64,000 bases of DNA, taken from Pseudomonadota bacterium (GTDB taxonomy: Bacteria; Desulfobacterota; Desulfobacteria; Desulfobacterales; Desulfobacteraceae). The stretch lies in contig JAHJLV010000009.1 of assembly GCA_018821535.1 (NCBI GenBank), positions 1 through 64,000 on the forward strand, read 5' to 3'. Positions 62,922-64,000 of the stretch are shown piece by piece (position 1 is the first letter of the stretch; the number at the start of each line of letters is the position of its first letter). The notes beneath the pieces were generated by a model that searched no databases, was not told the DNA's origin, and saw only the letters and a program-made list of their open reading frames with translations. The position numbers and the translations under genes were made by a program.

Positions 62922-64000
62922 TCAGACAGGTTCAGGAGGAGAATCGCTTAATATTTCCTCCTGAATCAATTTTAAAAGCTTTTTAAAATCATATGGTTTT
63001 TTGACAAAGCACAGTGCTTTTTTCAGAATTTCGTCTGTATCCGGATCATTGGGGCTGTAACCACTGCAGATAATCACTTTTGCATCCGGATTGATCTCCA
63101 GAATATTTTTAAGACAGTTTCTTCCACCCATCCCAGGCATGATAAGATCCAGAATGACCACGGAAATAGTGTCCATTTTTTCTTTGTATATCGCCAGTCC
63201 TGACTCACCGTTTTCTGCAATGGTCACATGATACCCGATATCAGAAAGAAACTCCCGGGCAAGTTCTCTTAAGGATTCTTCATCATCAATGAACAGGATG
63301 GTTTCTCCGCGGCCTTTTGCTGCAGAAAAAAATTCTTCCTCTTCGTATTCTGCTTCTCTGACTGCTGCAAGATTAATTGCCGGAAAATAAATATTAAAAC
63401 TGGACCCTATTCCCGGCTGACTGTCACAGAAAATCTGCCCCCCATGACTCTGGATAATTCCATAGGCCATGGCCAGACCCAGCCCTGTGCCCTTTCCGGC
63501 TTCCTTGGTTGTAAAAAACGGCTCAAAAATATGCTCCAGGGTTTTTTCCGTCATTCCCTGACCACTGTCTGCTATGGTCAGCAACACATATTCTTTGGTG
63601 CCGTCATTTGAAAGAAGTTTATGGCACACATCCGCACCTTTCACATTCACAGTCCTGAATATCAAACGTCCCCCGTCCGGCATGGCATCCCTTGCATTGA
63701 CACCGATATTTAAAAGCACCTGCTCCACCTGTACCGGATCCACATTCACCGTATGAACAGACCGTTCCAGATCAAGCTCAATTTCAATCATTTTAGGAAT
63801 GGTTCTTTGGAGAAGTTTTTCCACCTGGTGAATAATATGGTTCAGGTTCACCGGTCTGGGATGAATTTCCACTTTACGGCTGAAGGTCAGCAGCTGGGCA
63901 GTCAATTCAGATGCTCTCTGGGCAGCTTTTCTGATGGCCTCCATTTTGGGATAATTCAAGGATGTGCGGTCTTCATCCAGCAGCAGCATCTGGGAATACC
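62922..64000 (-). CDS. hybrid sensor histidine kinase, C-terminal part (cut by window edge)
   Basis: The frame is open through the right edge of the window; an ATG at 63989 is internal. What is seen is the end of a HisKA domain ([19 protein letters not shown]), HATPase_c ([42 protein letters not shown]) and a receiver domain ([15 protein letters not shown]; phosphoacceptor in [13 protein letters not shown]). The C-terminus [15 protein letters not shown] closes the receiver. It resembles the kinase at 8824-11136 in domain type. Sensor and signal lie beyond the window. Confidence 0.9.
   Translation of the reverse strand, partial: YSQMLLLDEDRTSLNYPKMEAIRKAAQRASELTAQLLTFSRKVEIHPRPVNLNHIIHQVEKLLQRTIPKMIEIELDLERSVHTVNVDPVQVEQVLLNIGVNARDAMPDGGRLIFRTVNVKGADVCHKLLSNDGTKEYVLLTIADSGQGMTEKTLEHIFEPFFTTKEAGKGTGLGLAMAYGIIQSHGGQIFCDSQPGIGSSFNIYFPAINLAAVREAEYEEEEFFSAAKGRGETILFIDDEESLRELAREFLSDIGYHVTIAENGESGLAIYKEKMDTISVVILDLIMPGMGGRNCLKNILEINPDAKVIICSGYSPNDPDTDEILKKALCFVKKPYDFKKLLKLIQEEILSDSPPEPV

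Overview
The window reads as about 64 kb of chromosome from a strictly anaerobic, motile Gram-negative bacterium, most likely a Desulfobacterales relative (Desulfobacula/Desulfobacter-like). This placement is inferred from gene content: EtfAB with a membrane Hdr-type Fe-S oxidoreductase, an Hdr/MvhD-style electron-transfer subunit, RACo-type corrinoid activators, a large CoA-activase, a DVU0524-type FlgM partner, and moderate GC with A-rich codon use. No rRNA, tRNA, CRISPR array, IS element or complete prophage was seen.

Layout. 1-1.2 kb: the 3' part of a Cys-rich repeat protein, then a toxin-antitoxin locus whose toxin is broken. 1.2-11.1 kb: penicillin-acylase-like hydrolase, HlyIII protein, two alpha/beta hydrolases, a diguanylate cyclase, a remnant of a flavodoxin-like gene, a 3-hydroxyacyl-CoA dehydrogenase and a hybrid histidine kinase. 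11.1-18.2 kb: a membrane protein ending in a Cys4 module, a second decayed toxin-antitoxin locus, a radical SAM protein, glutaredoxin, a stand-alone CBM48 protein, histidinol phosphatase, TrmJ-like methylase, ferritin-like protein and a ZIP transporter. 18.2-26.9 kb: two tandem ASKHA (RACo/RamA-like) proteins divergent from a 2-hydroxyacid operon (FAD oxidase, HdrC-ferredoxin-MvhD fusion, LarA racemase), followed by an NtrC-like regulator with a degenerate AAA+ domain. 27.0-31.7 kb: etfA, etfB, a membrane Fe-S oxidoreductase and a TetR regulator, a route from acyl-CoA oxidation to quinone.

32.0-44.9 kb: class II aldolase, a FlgM cluster with a sigma-54-like promoter, mazG, cvpA, the phoH/HD-hydrolase/ybeY/pdxJ housekeeping run, a response regulator, an S1-domain protein and a DUF342/FapA protein. 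44.9-49.2 kb: a 1416-residue double CoA-activase/dehydratase-like protein. 49.7-51.7 kb: an AAA ATPase plus DUF4276 (TOPRIM-like) pair that looks like a defence cassette.

51.9-57.3 kb: a tightly overlapping five-gene operon (lysine-2,3-aminomutase-like radical SAM enzyme, fused GNAT-histone-deacetylase protein, two ATP-grasp ligases, GNAT). This is the best candidate for an undescribed system, perhaps a beta-lysine-containing acylated small peptide or solute. 57.5-64 kb: uvrC-uvrB, a MarR gene with a palindromic operator repeated before a PAS-domain gene and a DUF1499 lipoprotein gene, and the 3' part of another hybrid histidine kinase that runs off the window.
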